A stretch of DNA of 46,971 nt from Candidatus Altimarinota bacterium (GCA_021734785.1 JAIPIF010000007.1:1-46971); one strand, 5' to 3'. Numbered from the stretch's first letter, positions 30,648 to 40,012 are shown. Program-made: numbers and translations. The notes: generated by a model from the sequence alone, not told the origin.

Positions 30648-32063
30648 ATGGACAAAACAAAAGTGTGGGATGCCGTCCTCGAACGCATGAGCGAAAAAAT
30701 CTCGCGCATGGAATTTCACACATGGTTTAAAAAAGTCCAGATCGTCGAAATCTCCGGAGCCGCGCTTGTGCTGGGATGTCCCACCGAGATGAATAAAAAC
30801 TGGCTCGAGTCAAAGTACCATGGATTGATTTTGTCCAATCTCAAAAGCGTCCTTCCCGAAATTGAACGGCTGTACTTCAAGGTCGACCTCAGTCTCGCTG
30901 ACCGTCCAGATGAAAAAAAAGCACCCAAAGCGTTTGCCGAACAACGAGCCCCTCGCAAACTTCCAAACCAGCCGGATGCACGGATCGAACCGGGACTCGA
31001 CACGCGCATCACTCAGGCAAAATTTACCCTCAAAAACTTTATCGTGGGAGAAGAAACCAAGTTTGCCCACGCAGCCTGTGAAGCCGTGGTGGGAACCAAA
31101 CTCAATGAAAAGAAAAAATACAACCCACTTTTTTTGTACGGGGGCGTGGGCTTGGGAAAAACGCACCTTCTCCAGGGCATCGCCAATGAGATGCGCGCAA
31201 AATATCCAAACGCAAAAGTTTTGTACATCACGGCTGAGCGGTTTATGAACGAAATCGTCGACGCGATCAAAACACGAAAGGCCGATGAAATGCGCAAAAA
31301 ATATCGCCGCGTGGATGCGTTTTTGCTCGACGATGTGCAGTTTTTTGAGGGGAAAGAGAAAACGCAGGAAGAGCTGTTTAACACGTTCAATGATCTCTAC
31401 GAATTTAACCGACAGATTGTATTTTCTGCTGATCGTCCTCCGTCAGAACTGACCGGAATCTCTGATCGCCTGCGAAGTCGGATGGGGTGGGGGCTTCTGG
31501 CAGATCTGCAGATGCCAAACTTTGAAACGCGACTCGCGATCGTCCAGTCCAAAGCCCAAGAACAGCAACTCATTCTTCCTCCCGATGTGCAAGAATTTAT
31601 TGCGACGAATGTCCGAAGTAATCTGCGCGAGGTGGAGAATATTCTGAATCAGATCGGCGCCGAATGTGACATCAGCGGGGTCTCTCCCACGGTGCAGACG
31701 GTGGGAAAAATTCTCCGAAAAATCAATCCTGAGCGCGCAATCGAAATCACGAGCGACGGAAAGTCCGCGCTTGCTCGCAGCACCGATGACGTAATTACGG
31801 CGGTGGGAGAGTACTTTCAGACGCCGGCGACCGATTTGCTGGGCGCTTCGCGAAAGAAGGAAATCGTGTATCCACGACAGATCGCGTGGCTGCTGTGCAA
31901 AGATGTCCTACGAATGAGCTACGAGGCCATTGGCGAAGATTTCGGCGGCAAAAACCACACCACCATCATGCACGGGGTACGAAAAATGCGCGATCTCGCC
32001 CGCAAAGACTCCCCCACCGCTCGGCATCTCCACGCGCTCAAGATGGACCTGGGGGCAAAATAA
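30648..32063 (+). CDS. dnaA: Chromosomal replication initiator DnaA
   Basis: The 471-residue protein has the four DnaA domains. These are an N-terminal interaction domain (1-80), a short linker (80-120), an AAA+ domain with Walker A GGVGLGKT at 165-172 and Walker B DAFLLDD near 225, and a C-terminal DNA-binding domain. The last carries the signature YEAIGEDFGGKNHTTIMHG. It binds DnaA boxes and melts the origin. I see no cluster of TTATNCACA boxes in the flanking gaps, so oriC is probably elsewhere. Confidence 0.97.
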   Translation: MDKTKVWDAVLERMSEKISRMEFHTWFKKVQIVEISGAALVLGCPTEMNKNWLESKYHGLILSNLKSVLPEIERLYFKVDLSLADRPDEKKAPKAFAEQRAPRKLPNQPDARIEPGLDTRITQAKFTLKNFIVGEETKFAHAACEAVVGTKLNEKKKYNPLFLYGGVGLGKTHLLQGIANEMRAKYPNAKVLYITAERFMNEIVDAIKTRKADEMRKKYRRVDAFLLDDVQFFEGKEKTQEELFNTFNDLYEFNRQIVFSADRPPSELTGISDRLRSRMGWGLLADLQMPNFETRLAIVQSKAQEQQLILPPDVQEFIATNVRSNLREVENILNQIGAECDISGVSPTVQTVGKILRKINPERAIEITSDGKSALARSTDDVITAVGEYFQTPATDLLGASRKKEIVYPRQIAWLLCKDVLRMSYEAIGEDFGGKNHTTIMHGVRKMRDLARKDSPTARHLHALKMDLGAK

Positions 32064-32079
32064 GCCCACAGCAAATCCC

Positions 32080-32107
32080 TTGACTTTTTTCTAAACCTTT
32101 TTAGAGT
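32080..32107 (+). promoter_or_regulatory. Promoter of the 47-aa acidic protein gene
   Basis: TTGACT at 32080-32085, a 16-bp spacer and TAGAGT at 32102-32107 lie 33 bases before the ATG at 32141. Confidence 0.5.
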
Positions 32108-32140
32108 GGAACAGATTTATATTTCTTAATTTTTTAAAAT

Positions 32141-32284
32141 ATGTCTTTTACCCAAGAAGAACTTGATGCCATGTCTGAGCAAGAGTTTGAAAATATCGGA
32201 GAAGCTGCTTCCGATGATGATTTTGAAGATGAAGAAGCAACGACCCCAACCAAAGATGCCACCGAAAAAGTGATCGAAAAGTAA
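32141..32284 (+). CDS. Small acidic protein, 47 aa
   Basis: An ATG at 32141 opens a frame reading MSFTQEELDAMSEQEFENIG and on, with an Asp/Glu run (SDDDFEDEE), ending in KVIEK at TAA 32282-32284. It has its own promoter and is followed 30 bases later by a terminator, so it is probably a real single-gene unit. The product is soluble and strongly acidic. I recognise no family; a nucleic-acid mimic or a ribosome- or polymerase-binding role are only guesses. Confidence 0.65.
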   Translation: MSFTQEELDAMSEQEFENIGEAASDDDFEDEEATTPTKDATEKVIEK

Positions 32285-32314
32285 TTTCTTCAAATCTTTT
32301 TTTGCTTTTCAAGG

Positions 32315-32339
32315 GCCATCCTCACTGGGTGGCTTTTTT
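32315..32339 (+). terminator. Rho-independent terminator after the 47-aa gene
   Basis: GCCATCC-TCACT-GGGTGGC with one G-T pair is followed by six T. The mfd stop codon (32322-32324) lies in the loop on the opposite strand. Confidence 0.8.
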
Positions 32340-35300
32340 ATTGCTTCTTTTTCTTGGGTTTTGAACGTTTCTTCTCCTTTTTGGGCGGAACTTTTTTTCA
32401 GCGCGAAGCAATTTCACTTCATCGAGTAAATGCTCATACCAATTGACCGATAGTTTTTCGAGTTTCAATTTCAAGGCATTGGCTGTCACCACCCACTGGC
32501 GACGGGACGTTTTGACAAGAGAAAAAACCTGCGTCGGGGAGAAGTGTTTGCCCATTCTCAAAACAACTTCGTAGGATTTGTGAGACGTGCGATGAATTTT
32601 GACCCCCTCCAGATTGGCATCCCGCAGGTGCATCTTGAGCGCGATTATTTTGCACAAATTCTCGACAGGATGGGGCAAATGCCCGTAGTCTTGGCGGAGT
32701 TCATATTTGAGATCTTCTAAGTGCTCAAAGCTGTCAGCTGCCGCCAGCTCCTGGTACACCTGAATTTTCTCATTTTCATGGGGGATAAATTCCACCGGGA
32801 TGTACGCCGACAGGGGAATCTCCACGGTAATATTTTCTTCTTCTTCGAGAGCGGAAGAGGTTTCGCCAGATTTCATTTCCTCGACCGTCTTGGCGAGCAT
32901 TCGCATGAAGTGGGAGACGCCAACATTTTTGATTGTGCCGGATTGCGAAACACCAAGGACTTCCCCTGCACCGCGAATTTCGAGATCCCGCATCGCAATC
33001 TGAAATCCCGCACCCAGCTCACTGGCCTCGACGATCGCCCGCAGCCGTTTTTTGGCTTCGAGATCCAATTTCTGACCCTGGTAGAGAAAAAAAGCGTATG
33101 CCTGTGTCCGCGATCGGCCCACGCGTCCACGAAGCTGATACAATTGTGAGAGCCCAAATTTTTCGGCACGGTTGACGATCAGCGTGTTGGCATTGGGCAG
33201 GTCGATTCCATTTTCGATGATGGTGGAGGCAATCAATACATCTCCTTTTCCCTGTTTAAACGCGCGCACTTTTTGTTCCAGGTCTTCGGGCTTGAGCTGT
33301 CCGTGCGCCACGATAAATTCGGCCTCTGGGATCAGAGAACGAAGCTGCTGTGCTTGGCCTTCGATTGTGCGGACTTCATTGTGGAGAAAATACACTTGTC
33401 CTCCGCGTTTTTTTTCCAGCAAAATCCGTTCACGGATAAGATTTAAATTATATTTTCGCACCTCGGTCACCACAGGGAGCCGTCCCGGCGGTGGTGTCGT
33501 GATGGTGGAAATATCTTTGAGTTTATTAAGCGCAAAATTGAGCGTGCGCGGGATCGGGGTCGCCGTCATCGTCAGCACATCGACTCCTGTGCGAATTTTT
33601 TTGAGTTTTTCTTTTTGCTTTACTCCAAATCGCTGCTCCTCATCGATGACCAACAAACCGATATTTTTGAACGCAATGTCCTCGGAGAGAATGCGATGGG
33701 TTCCAATGACAATGTCCACCGTCCCGGTCTCGAGTCCTCGAAGGATTTTTTTCTGTTCAGATGCGGATTGAAAGCGGGAGAGCAGCTCCACTCGCACGCC
33801 GTATTCTTTATCAGCGATGCGTTTTTTGAAGGACTGAAAATGCTGTTCTGCGAGAATGGTAATCGGCGCCAAAATTGCCGCCTGCATCCCGGAGCGAAAT
33901 GCCTTAAAAGCAGCTCGCATCGCGATTTCGGTTTTTCCAAATCCCACATCCCCACAGATCAGGCGATCCATTGGGCGATGGTCCTCCATGTCGCGCGAAA
34001 CATCTTGCCATGCCGAATCCTGCCCCGGCGTGAGTTCGTAGGGAAATCCCGCACAAAAGTCCTCGAGCATTTCATCATTTTCGACAAATTTTTTGCCTTC
34101 GGAGAGCTCTCGCGCGGCGTACAGTTTGAGCAAATCCTTGGCAATTTTTTCGGCTTCTTTTTTGAGTTTTTCCTGGCTGCGCTTCCATTCACTCGCCCCC
34201 AGACGGGTGAGTTTTGGCAAATCATCTCCGATGAATTTGGTAATCTTTTCCGCCGATTCCACGGGAACGAAGAGTTTGTCATTTTCCGCGTAGCCAAGCT
34301 TGAGATATTCACGGGTCCCAAAGTCTTCCCCCAAATCGCGGCGTACGATGCCCTCGAAGATGGCCAGTCCGTGATCGGCATGCACGACCCCATCTCCCGG
34401 CTTGAGCGCGTTCATCAATTCGAAATTCATCCCGGAGACCGCTTTTTTTTGGCGAGACGTTCGGTAAAATTGAAAGATCTCTCGATCCGTGAGAAAGGCA
34501 ATTTTGCGTTCGTTGTTTTGAAATGAATGGGGCGTAAAATCGGATTGTTCGAGCGAAACAATTTTGACAGTGGAGGGAGTTTTTTCGTGCAAATCCTCTG
34601 TAAACATGATTTCGTTTTCGCGGAAAATTTTCTCCAGTTCGGCAAATTTTTTGGTCGCGATCACAATTTCAAATTCGCGACGAAAACGTTCTTTGATGTC
34701 TACAACAAAATCCGGGATGGTATAAAATGGCAGAACCGAGAAAAAATTGAGGTGAAAAAAATTCTCCTGTTCTTGGGGGAAACTGGTAAATTTGACTCGC
34801 GGCATCTGGACATTTGGTTCGATGTCCGCATCCAGATCATCCGAGAGGAAAAAGGTGTCGCCATTAAAATCGGAAAACGTTTCAAAAAAACCTGCCTTTC
34901 CCGCCGGAAACCGCGAAGGAAGGACCGAAACGGTTTTGGTAGAAGCAACGACCGATCCGTCTGTCTGATCGATAAAATGGAGTTGCTCAATCTCATCTCC
35001 AAAAAACTCCACTCGGAGACAGTGCTCGTGATTGGCCGGAAAAAGAAAGAGATTCTCTCCCCGCCGAACAAATTCCCCGGGAGATAAGTGTTGCTCCTCT
35101 GCGGGAGAATATCCCTCGGATTCCAGTACAGAAAACAGATCAAAAATCTGAATGCTTTTGCCTTTTTGCAGCGAAATCGCGTGCTCAGACAAGATCGACT
35201 GAGAGGGAAATGCCTGCCCCTGGGTGGCCGCAAAGTCTTCAAACAACAGGAGGCTGGGAGAGTCTTTGCGAAAAGAGTGATGAATCTGATACAACTGCCG

Positions 35301-35564
35301 CGGAGAAATTTCTGCCGGAATAACAAAAATCTCACCGTCAAAAAACTGCCCAGCCGCCGCCGCGATGGAATCTGCTCGCTCATCGGTACTCGCCCAGGCA
35401 ACATTCCGAAAAGGGGTCTGCTGCAAAATCTCAGTAATCAAAAAACTTTTGGCTGCGGCATTGGCCACATTGACCAACGTCAAAGATCCCGTTTTTTCGA
35501 GAACGGACAAGGGCTCAGCGAGCGAGAGAGAAAACGGAAGGTTGCAGAGTTTCATCTGTGTCAC
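32322..35564 (-). CDS. mfd: Transcription-repair coupling factor Mfd
   Basis: The 1080-residue protein displaces stalled RNA polymerase and recruits UvrA. The N-terminal UvrB-homology part spans about 1-330. The RNA-polymerase-interacting CarD-like domain begins at LKPGDGVVHADHGLAIFEGI. The translocase domain has Walker A CGDVGFGKTEIA, the DEEQRFGVKQKE box, TATPIPRTL and QLRGRVGRS. A C-terminal TRCF domain contains PVEFIPHENEKIQVYQELA. The basic tail KKFRPKRRRN is unusual but short. An alternative ATG lies three codons downstream of the chosen start. Length and motifs are normal. Confidence 0.97.
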   Translation of the reverse strand: MTQMKLCNLPFSLSLAEPLSVLEKTGSLTLVNVANAAAKSFLITEILQQTPFRNVAWASTDERADSIAAAAGQFFDGEIFVIPAEISPRQLYQIHHSFRKDSPSLLLFEDFAATQGQAFPSQSILSEHAISLQKGKSIQIFDLFSVLESEGYSPAEEQHLSPGEFVRRGENLFLFPANHEHCLRVEFFGDEIEQLHFIDQTDGSVVASTKTVSVLPSRFPAGKAGFFETFSDFNGDTFFLSDDLDADIEPNVQMPRVKFTSFPQEQENFFHLNFFSVLPFYTIPDFVVDIKERFRREFEIVIATKKFAELEKIFRENEIMFTEDLHEKTPSTVKIVSLEQSDFTPHSFQNNERKIAFLTDREIFQFYRTSRQKKAVSGMNFELMNALKPGDGVVHADHGLAIFEGIVRRDLGEDFGTREYLKLGYAENDKLFVPVESAEKITKFIGDDLPKLTRLGASEWKRSQEKLKKEAEKIAKDLLKLYAARELSEGKKFVENDEMLEDFCAGFPYELTPGQDSAWQDVSRDMEDHRPMDRLICGDVGFGKTEIAMRAAFKAFRSGMQAAILAPITILAEQHFQSFKKRIADKEYGVRVELLSRFQSASEQKKILRGLETGTVDIVIGTHRILSEDIAFKNIGLLVIDEEQRFGVKQKEKLKKIRTGVDVLTMTATPIPRTLNFALNKLKDISTITTPPPGRLPVVTEVRKYNLNLIRERILLEKKRGGQVYFLHNEVRTIEGQAQQLRSLIPEAEFIVAHGQLKPEDLEQKVRAFKQGKGDVLIASTIIENGIDLPNANTLIVNRAEKFGLSQLYQLRGRVGRSRTQAYAFFLYQGQKLDLEAKKRLRAIVEASELGAGFQIAMRDLEIRGAGEVLGVSQSGTIKNVGVSHFMRMLAKTVEEMKSGETSSALEEEENITVEIPLSAYIPVEFIPHENEKIQVYQELAAADSFEHLEDLKYELRQDYGHLPHPVENLCKIIALKMHLRDANLEGVKIHRTSHKSYEVVLRMGKHFSPTQVFSLVKTSRRQWVVTANALKLKLEKLSVNWYEHLLDEVKLLRAEKKFRPKRRRNVQNPRKRSNKKATQ

Positions 35565-35686
35565 ATTCCAAAATCGTGAGCTGCCTCACGAAAAAGGTTC
35601 GGCACCAGTATCGGTATGCCCAAAATCTCAATCAAATTTGCGTGGAAAGAATACACGCGAAGAAGAAAAAAGCAAATTTTTTTACC

Positions 35687-35720
35687 AAAAAACTCGGCTC
35701 GTGGGGGGGCACGAACCGAG
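35687..35720 (-). terminator. Terminator after dnaN
   Basis: On the minus strand CTCGGTTCGTG-CCCCCC-CACGAGCCGAG is followed by six T. It separates dnaN from mfd. The gap 35565-35761 holds little else. Confidence 0.8.
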
Positions 35721-35761
35721 ATTTCCAGTCTCCTTCGGAAAGAAGAAGCTCGAAACTCCTG

Positions 35762-36865
35762 CTACATTTTGAGCGGCATGATCAGATGGACAAAATCTTC
35801 GCCCTTGAGCGGCTTGATCACCGCAGGAGACATTTTTCCATCCAATTCGACGCGAATGGTTTCTTCGTTGGCCAGCGCTCCCAAAACATCGAGAACGTAG
35901 TCGGCGTTCAGCGCGATAATGTTTGAGCCTCCGTCGACCTTTGCCGCAATCGTACTCTGTTCTTCTCCAATTTCGGTTTTGTCTGTGGACACGGTCAGGG
36001 TCCCATCGCCCAAAAATTCCAGTTTCATGTGCTGATTATTCTGTTTGGCAAAAATAGAAACACGGCGAACACCGAGTTCAAACGCTTCTCGCGGCACTTC
36101 TGCGGTGGTGGAAGCATTTTTGGGGATGATCTGCTGGTAATCCGGGAACTGACCATCAATCAAGCGAGATACCAACTGTGTGTCCCCCACCTGAAAGAGA
36201 ACCTGGTTTTCTCCCACCGTGATAGAAACGGTCTTCTCTCCAGAAGAAAGACGATCCGCCTCAAAAACCGAACGAACCGGAATCACGCAACTCGTTTTTT
36301 CCACAGAAGTCCCGAGTTTCAAAACTTTCTCAGACAGACGGTATGAGTCTGTCGCTGCCATTCGAAGTTCGGATTTTTCGGCGGCAAAATACACCCCCGC
36401 CAAAATCGGACGGGAAGAGTTTTCTTGAGCGGCAAAACCGACTTTGTGTACCGCAGAACGAAAATCCTTGCTGCTCAGATCCAGCGTAGTGCCTTTGTCC
36501 ACGGTGGCGATAGAAGGAAATTCATCGGCAGCAATCCCTTTGATTTTCGTTTTAGAAGATTTGGTTTTTACCTCTAGTGTCGCCCCATCAGAAACCACCA
36601 GATCCACAGACTCCTCCGCGTCAAGCAGTGAGGCGTACGCCGTGAGAATTTTGGCCGGCACCGTCAGCGCTCCTTCATTTTTGACGGTGGCTTCACAAGA
36701 AGTTGCGATCGAAAGCTCCAAATTGGTCGCAAAAAAATGAACTTTTTTGTTTTCTGCTCGAATGAGAATGTTCCCGAGTACGGGGAGGGTATTGGTCCCC
36801 GACACAGCACGGGAAACAACTTTGAGACTCTCGAGCAACGAATCCTGGGAAATAGTAACTTTCAT
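35762..36865 (-). CDS. dnaN: DNA polymerase III beta subunit (sliding clamp)
   Basis: The 367-residue protein has three similar clamp domains. The opening MKVTISQDSLLESLKVVSRA, LPVLGNILIRA, FPDYQQIIPK and the C-terminal IMPLKM are all hallmarks of DnaN. It forms the ring that holds the polymerase on DNA. It is near dnaA but on the opposite strand, with mfd between them, whereas the two genes are adjacent and co-directional in most bacteria. Confidence 0.97.
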   Translation of the reverse strand: MKVTISQDSLLESLKVVSRAVSGTNTLPVLGNILIRAENKKVHFFATNLELSIATSCEATVKNEGALTVPAKILTAYASLLDAEESVDLVVSDGATLEVKTKSSKTKIKGIAADEFPSIATVDKGTTLDLSSKDFRSAVHKVGFAAQENSSRPILAGVYFAAEKSELRMAATDSYRLSEKVLKLGTSVEKTSCVIPVRSVFEADRLSSGEKTVSITVGENQVLFQVGDTQLVSRLIDGQFPDYQQIIPKNASTTAEVPREAFELGVRRVSIFAKQNNQHMKLEFLGDGTLTVSTDKTEIGEEQSTIAAKVDGGSNIIALNADYVLDVLGALANEETIRVELDGKMSPAVIKPLKGEDFVHLIMPLKM

Positions 36866-36885
36866 GGGAAAAATATATCGTTTAA

Positions 36886-36914
36886 ATTTTCAGGCTTTTG
36901 GCCAGAGAAGTCAA
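36886..36914 (-). promoter_or_regulatory. Possible promoter of dnaN
   Basis: On the minus strand TTGACT (complement 36909-36914), a 17-bp spacer and GAAAAT (complement 36886-36891) lie 20 bases before the dnaN ATG. Confidence 0.4.
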
Positions 36915-36951
36915 AATTTTTCGTCTTCTCGGGGGGAAACATTGTCGAGAT

Positions 36952-36979
36952 TTGACGAATCAAGTCAAGAAAATACAAT
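36952..36979 (+). promoter_or_regulatory. Promoter of the CorC-type gene
   Basis: TTGACG at 36952-36957, a 16-bp spacer and TACAAT at 36974-36979 end 17 bases before the ATG at 36997, giving a leader of about 10 bases without Shine-Dalgarno sequence. Confidence 0.65.
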
Positions 36980-36996
36980 GACGCTACCCTTTCTCC

Positions 36997-38310
36997 ATGG
37001 AAAAACTTTTCCTTCTCTTTCTTTTCCTGCTCCTGTACGGATTCTTTTCTGGCGCAGAGACCGCCCTTTTTTCGCTGGGACCGGAAAAAATACAAGCCCT
37101 GCGAAACCGGGCCCGTACCAAAAAAGAAAAACTGCGTGTGGCCCGGCTGGAGCATTTGAAATCGGATGCCAATCGCCTGCTGATCATCATCCTGGTGGGA
37201 AACACCATCGTCAATGTCGCGGCTTCTTCGATGGCAACCATTATTGCTCTTCAGTTGGGAGAACAGTTTGGACTCAGTGCCAGCAGTAATTCCATTATCG
37301 GAATCGTCACCGGAGTGATGACCTTTCTCATTTTGATTTTTGGGGAATTTACCCCAAAAGCTATCGCGTACCAGTCTGCTCTTCGATTTTCATTGATTGC
37401 GGCCCCGGTGCTGAAATTCTTGGGGATTGTGCTCTGGCCCATCGTCACCCCAATCGCTCTTGTGTCGCGAAAGTTTTCGGGTAAAACGCGGCGCGCACAT
37501 GGACTGAATGAGGATGAACTCAAAGCTGCCATCGAGCTGTCTGAACGAGAAGGACGCATCAAGCGACGAGAAAAAGAACTGTTTGAACGCGTACTGGAAT
37601 TTGACGATCACACGGTGGAAACCATCATGACCCCTCGCAGTAAAATGTTTGCGCTCCCGGACAACCTGAGCACCCCCGAAGCACTCCAAAAAATTGCCAA
37701 CGCCTCCTATTCGCGTATTCCGGTGTTTCACGGATCTGCAGACAACATTATCGGAGTGCTCAAAGTACAGTCGCTGGTGGAAGAATTTTTGAAACCAGAT
37801 TTCCGAGAAAAAAATCTGGCAAATCTCTCGCTGCTCCCGCCCATGAAGGTCCCGCTCACGATGAAGATTGATACGCTGCTTCGAAAATTTCAGCAGGAAA
37901 AAATCCATCTCGCACTGGTCTTGGATGAACACGGAGCGCTGATTGGATTGATCACGCTGGAGGATGTGCTGGAAGAAATTTTTGGGGAATTTGAAGATGA
38001 AGCCGACCAGGAGGTCCCCTCCATACGACGCAACGGCCGAAGGAGTTTTGTGTGTGCTGCCGATACCGAGCTCGAGCAAATCGAAACGACTGTCAGACAG
38101 GAACTGGGCGAAAAACAGTGTCCCACCCGCTGGCCCTGGGCCGTACAGGAAGAAAACAATACCCTGTCCTATTTTTTGTTAGAACAATTTGAGCGATTTC
38201 CTCGCGAAGGAGAAATCCTCAGACAAGAGGAAGACGAACATCGGTTTTCTTTTCGGATACAAAAAACAGACGGGGAAAAGATCCGACAGGTAGAGCTCAC
38301 GATTGATTAA
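36997..38310 (+). CDS. CNNM/CorC-HlyC family membrane protein
   Basis: The 437-residue protein has an N-terminal DUF21 (CNNM) membrane domain with about four helices (residues 1-150, including GFFSGAETALFSL). Two CBS domains at about 195-325 carry ETIMTPRSKM and LALVLDEHGALIGLITLED. A C-terminal CorC_HlyC domain runs from about 340 on. Such proteins are linked to magnesium or cobalt efflux and resistance; haemolysin is a historical name. The stop overlaps the converging gene by 4 bases. Confidence 0.93.
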   Translation: MEKLFLLFLFLLLYGFFSGAETALFSLGPEKIQALRNRARTKKEKLRVARLEHLKSDANRLLIIILVGNTIVNVAASSMATIIALQLGEQFGLSASSNSIIGIVTGVMTFLILIFGEFTPKAIAYQSALRFSLIAAPVLKFLGIVLWPIVTPIALVSRKFSGKTRRAHGLNEDELKAAIELSEREGRIKRREKELFERVLEFDDHTVETIMTPRSKMFALPDNLSTPEALQKIANASYSRIPVFHGSADNIIGVLKVQSLVEEFLKPDFREKNLANLSLLPPMKVPLTMKIDTLLRKFQQEKIHLALVLDEHGALIGLITLEDVLEEIFGEFEDEADQEVPSIRRNGRRSFVCAADTELEQIETTVRQELGEKQCPTRWPWAVQEENNTLSYFLLEQFERFPREGEILRQEEDEHRFSFRIQKTDGEKIRQVELTID

Positions 38311-38912
38311 TTCTTGGTGGAGACGGAAGAGCGAAAAATCTTTTTCTCGTACTCCTGCAACATTTTCTTGAGAGTCACGGAATCAAAATCTTGAACATTA
38401 TTTTTGTTCAAAAAGCGATGCAACATCTCAGCAAATGCCTTACTCGTGCGGGAAGCGAATGTTTTATCTTCGTGTAAATCCGAGAGTTTTGTCGTGGTGG
38501 AGACTGCGTCTGCCGCCACGATCATCCGCCACCAGAGGGAGATTTTTTCCGACACTTTTGCCGGAAGTTTTTCATCTTTTTTGGACGCGGGAAGTGTTTT
38601 TTCGAGAGCAGGAAATGCTGCTTTTCCGGCGGCATCCGACCCCAACGAAAACATGGATAGAATGGTCAAACTTGGCACATCTCGATCGAGCAGAAACGCG
38701 ACAAATTCTACTTCTGCTGGTGAAAAGTGTTTGATCACCTGCGCCAGATGTCGATCAAATCCGCGGGCTTTTTTTTCATCGCGCTGCACCGCCGAAAGCC
38801 GCGCCTGTGCTGCTGCCAGCCGCTCCGAAATCTTCTCGTCGGAGATTTCGCTCCCCTCTGAGACATTGCCCATCAGGAGATCTTCGAGATTGCCCGCTTG
38901 TTCTTTGCTCAT
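38307..38912 (-). CDS. Unknown 201-aa helical protein
   Basis: The protein is helical and soluble, with an acidic N-terminus, a coiled-coil-like segment (ISERLAAAQARLSAVQRDEKK) near 28-50 and a central region with FSPAEVEFVAFLLDRDVPSL. I recognise no family. It follows rpmA on the same strand after 61 bases and may be co-transcribed. Confidence 0.65.
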   Translation of the reverse strand: MSKEQAGNLEDLLMGNVSEGSEISDEKISERLAAAQARLSAVQRDEKKARGFDRHLAQVIKHFSPAEVEFVAFLLDRDVPSLTILSMFSLGSDAAGKAAFPALEKTLPASKKDEKLPAKVSEKISLWWRMIVAADAVSTTTKLSDLHEDKTFASRTSKAFAEMLHRFLNKNNVQDFDSVTLKKMLQEYEKKIFRSSVSTKN

Positions 38913-38973
38913 GAAAAAATACCGCCGCCAGTTTGACGGAGATCGGGAAACTTTTCAACTTTTACGGGAAAAC

Positions 38974-39246
38974 TTATTTCACGTTCACAAAAATCTTTGG
39001 GTAGCGACGCCCATCGAACCGACGAATGGCTTTTTCGGAGAAATCAACTTTCCCTTCTTTGGTCGCAAACAGCGTAAAATCTTTTCCCTGTCCCACGTTT
39101 TCCCCTGCACGAAATTTGGTGCCTTTTTGCCGGATCAGTACTTCGCCGGACAAAACCACCTGACCGCCAAAACGCTTAACGCCGCGGCGCTTTGCATTTG
39201 AATCGCGTCCGTTTCGTGAACTGCCGCCGGCTTTCTTGTGTGCCAT
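38974..39246 (-). CDS. rpmA: Ribosomal protein bL27
   Basis: The start at 39246 gives [20 protein letters not shown], the universal bL27 start, and 90 residues; the longer in-frame extension overlaps the promoter. [21 protein letters not shown] and [11 protein letters not shown] are the core signatures. The N-terminal arm reaches the peptidyl-transferase centre. No N-terminal prepeptide of the Firmicutes type is present. rplU is not next to it. Confidence 0.97.
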   Translation of the reverse strand: MAHKKAGGSSRNGRDSNAKRRGVKRFGGQVVLSGEVLIRQKGTKFRAGENVGQGKDFTLFATKEGKVDFSEKAIRRFDGRRYPKIFVNVK

Positions 39247-39268
39247 GGGGGAAAATGAGTGCGCGAGG

Positions 39269-39296
39269 ATTGTAAGAAGACCGGCTGGTTTGTCAA
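39269..39296 (-). promoter_or_regulatory. Promoter of rpmA
   Basis: On the minus strand a perfect TTGACA (complement 39291-39296), a 16-bp spacer and TACAAT (complement 39269-39274) lie 22 bases before the ATG at 39246. Confidence 0.75.
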
Positions 39297-39302
39297 ATTT
39301 TT

Positions 39303-39947
39303 TTAGAAGGGCCAAAGGGTTCCTTTTTTTTCGTTTAACTGTTTTTTCTGCTCAGGAGAAAGCCGCTCTTGTTCTTTCTGTGGGGGTTCTTGAGAAACAA
39401 AGGACGTTCTTTGTTCTGTCCTTTCTTGGGCCTCTGTCTCGCTGAAGTATTTTTGAGCAAGTCTCTCTGTCGCTTCAGAAATTGCCTCTTTCACACGATT
39501 CTTTTGTCCCCGAATCACCCGCTCTCCTCTTTGAATGCGTTCTTCATTTTTTTCCGCAGCTTCGCGCTCAGAGGCGACCAAGTAGTCAAAGGCAATGTCA
39601 GCTCGCCAATCAAATTTTTCTGCCAAAAATTGTCGCACTTTTTTTCGAAGGGTCGATGGGTCTTCTCGATAATCATTGAGCCCAGAAGCTAGTGAGAAAA
39701 GATTTCCATTTTCAAAAACTTCCTTCCAACTCCAGTAGCGAGGCTGTTTAAATAACGCCTGCAGAAAAGTGGCCCACTCTTTTTTTTGGATCCGAAGAGG
39801 AACCGTCTCGGCATTTGAATCTGCCCACTCGGAAATGTCTAACTCGTCTTCCTGTTCAAACTCTTCGCCATCCTCTGAAACTTCCACAAAAAACATATAT
39901 TTTTTCTCACGCGGTCCTCCTAATTCGGGTTGGGACTCGTTATTCAT
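39303..39947 (-). CDS. Unknown 214-aa charged protein
   Basis: The protein is soluble and highly charged. It has an acidic N-terminal region ([19 protein letters not shown]), a central part with [20 protein letters not shown] and [20 protein letters not shown], and a long Glu/Gln/Arg-rich helical tail that is probably coiled coil. No family is recognised. It has a clear own promoter (39973-40000). Confidence 0.65.
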   Translation of the reverse strand: MNNESQPELGGPREKKYMFFVEVSEDGEEFEQEDELDISEWADSNAETVPLRIQKKEWATFLQALFKQPRYWSWKEVFENGNLFSLASGLNDYREDPSTLRKKVRQFLAEKFDWRADIAFDYLVASEREAAEKNEERIQRGERVIRGQKNRVKEAISEATERLAQKYFSETEAQERTEQRTSFVSQEPPQKEQERLSPEQKKQLNEKKGTLWPF

Positions 39948-39972
39948 AAAAAATACTTTTTAACTTTCGCCC

Positions 39973-40000
39973 CTTTTAATGTTTTTTGGGGAAAAGTCAA
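39973..40000 (-). promoter_or_regulatory. Promoter of the 214-aa protein gene
   Basis: On the minus strand TTGACT (complement 39995-40000), a 16-bp spacer and TAAAAG (complement 39973-39978) lie 25 bases before the ATG at 39947. Confidence 0.6.
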
Positions 40001-40012
40001 CTCTTTTGTCGA

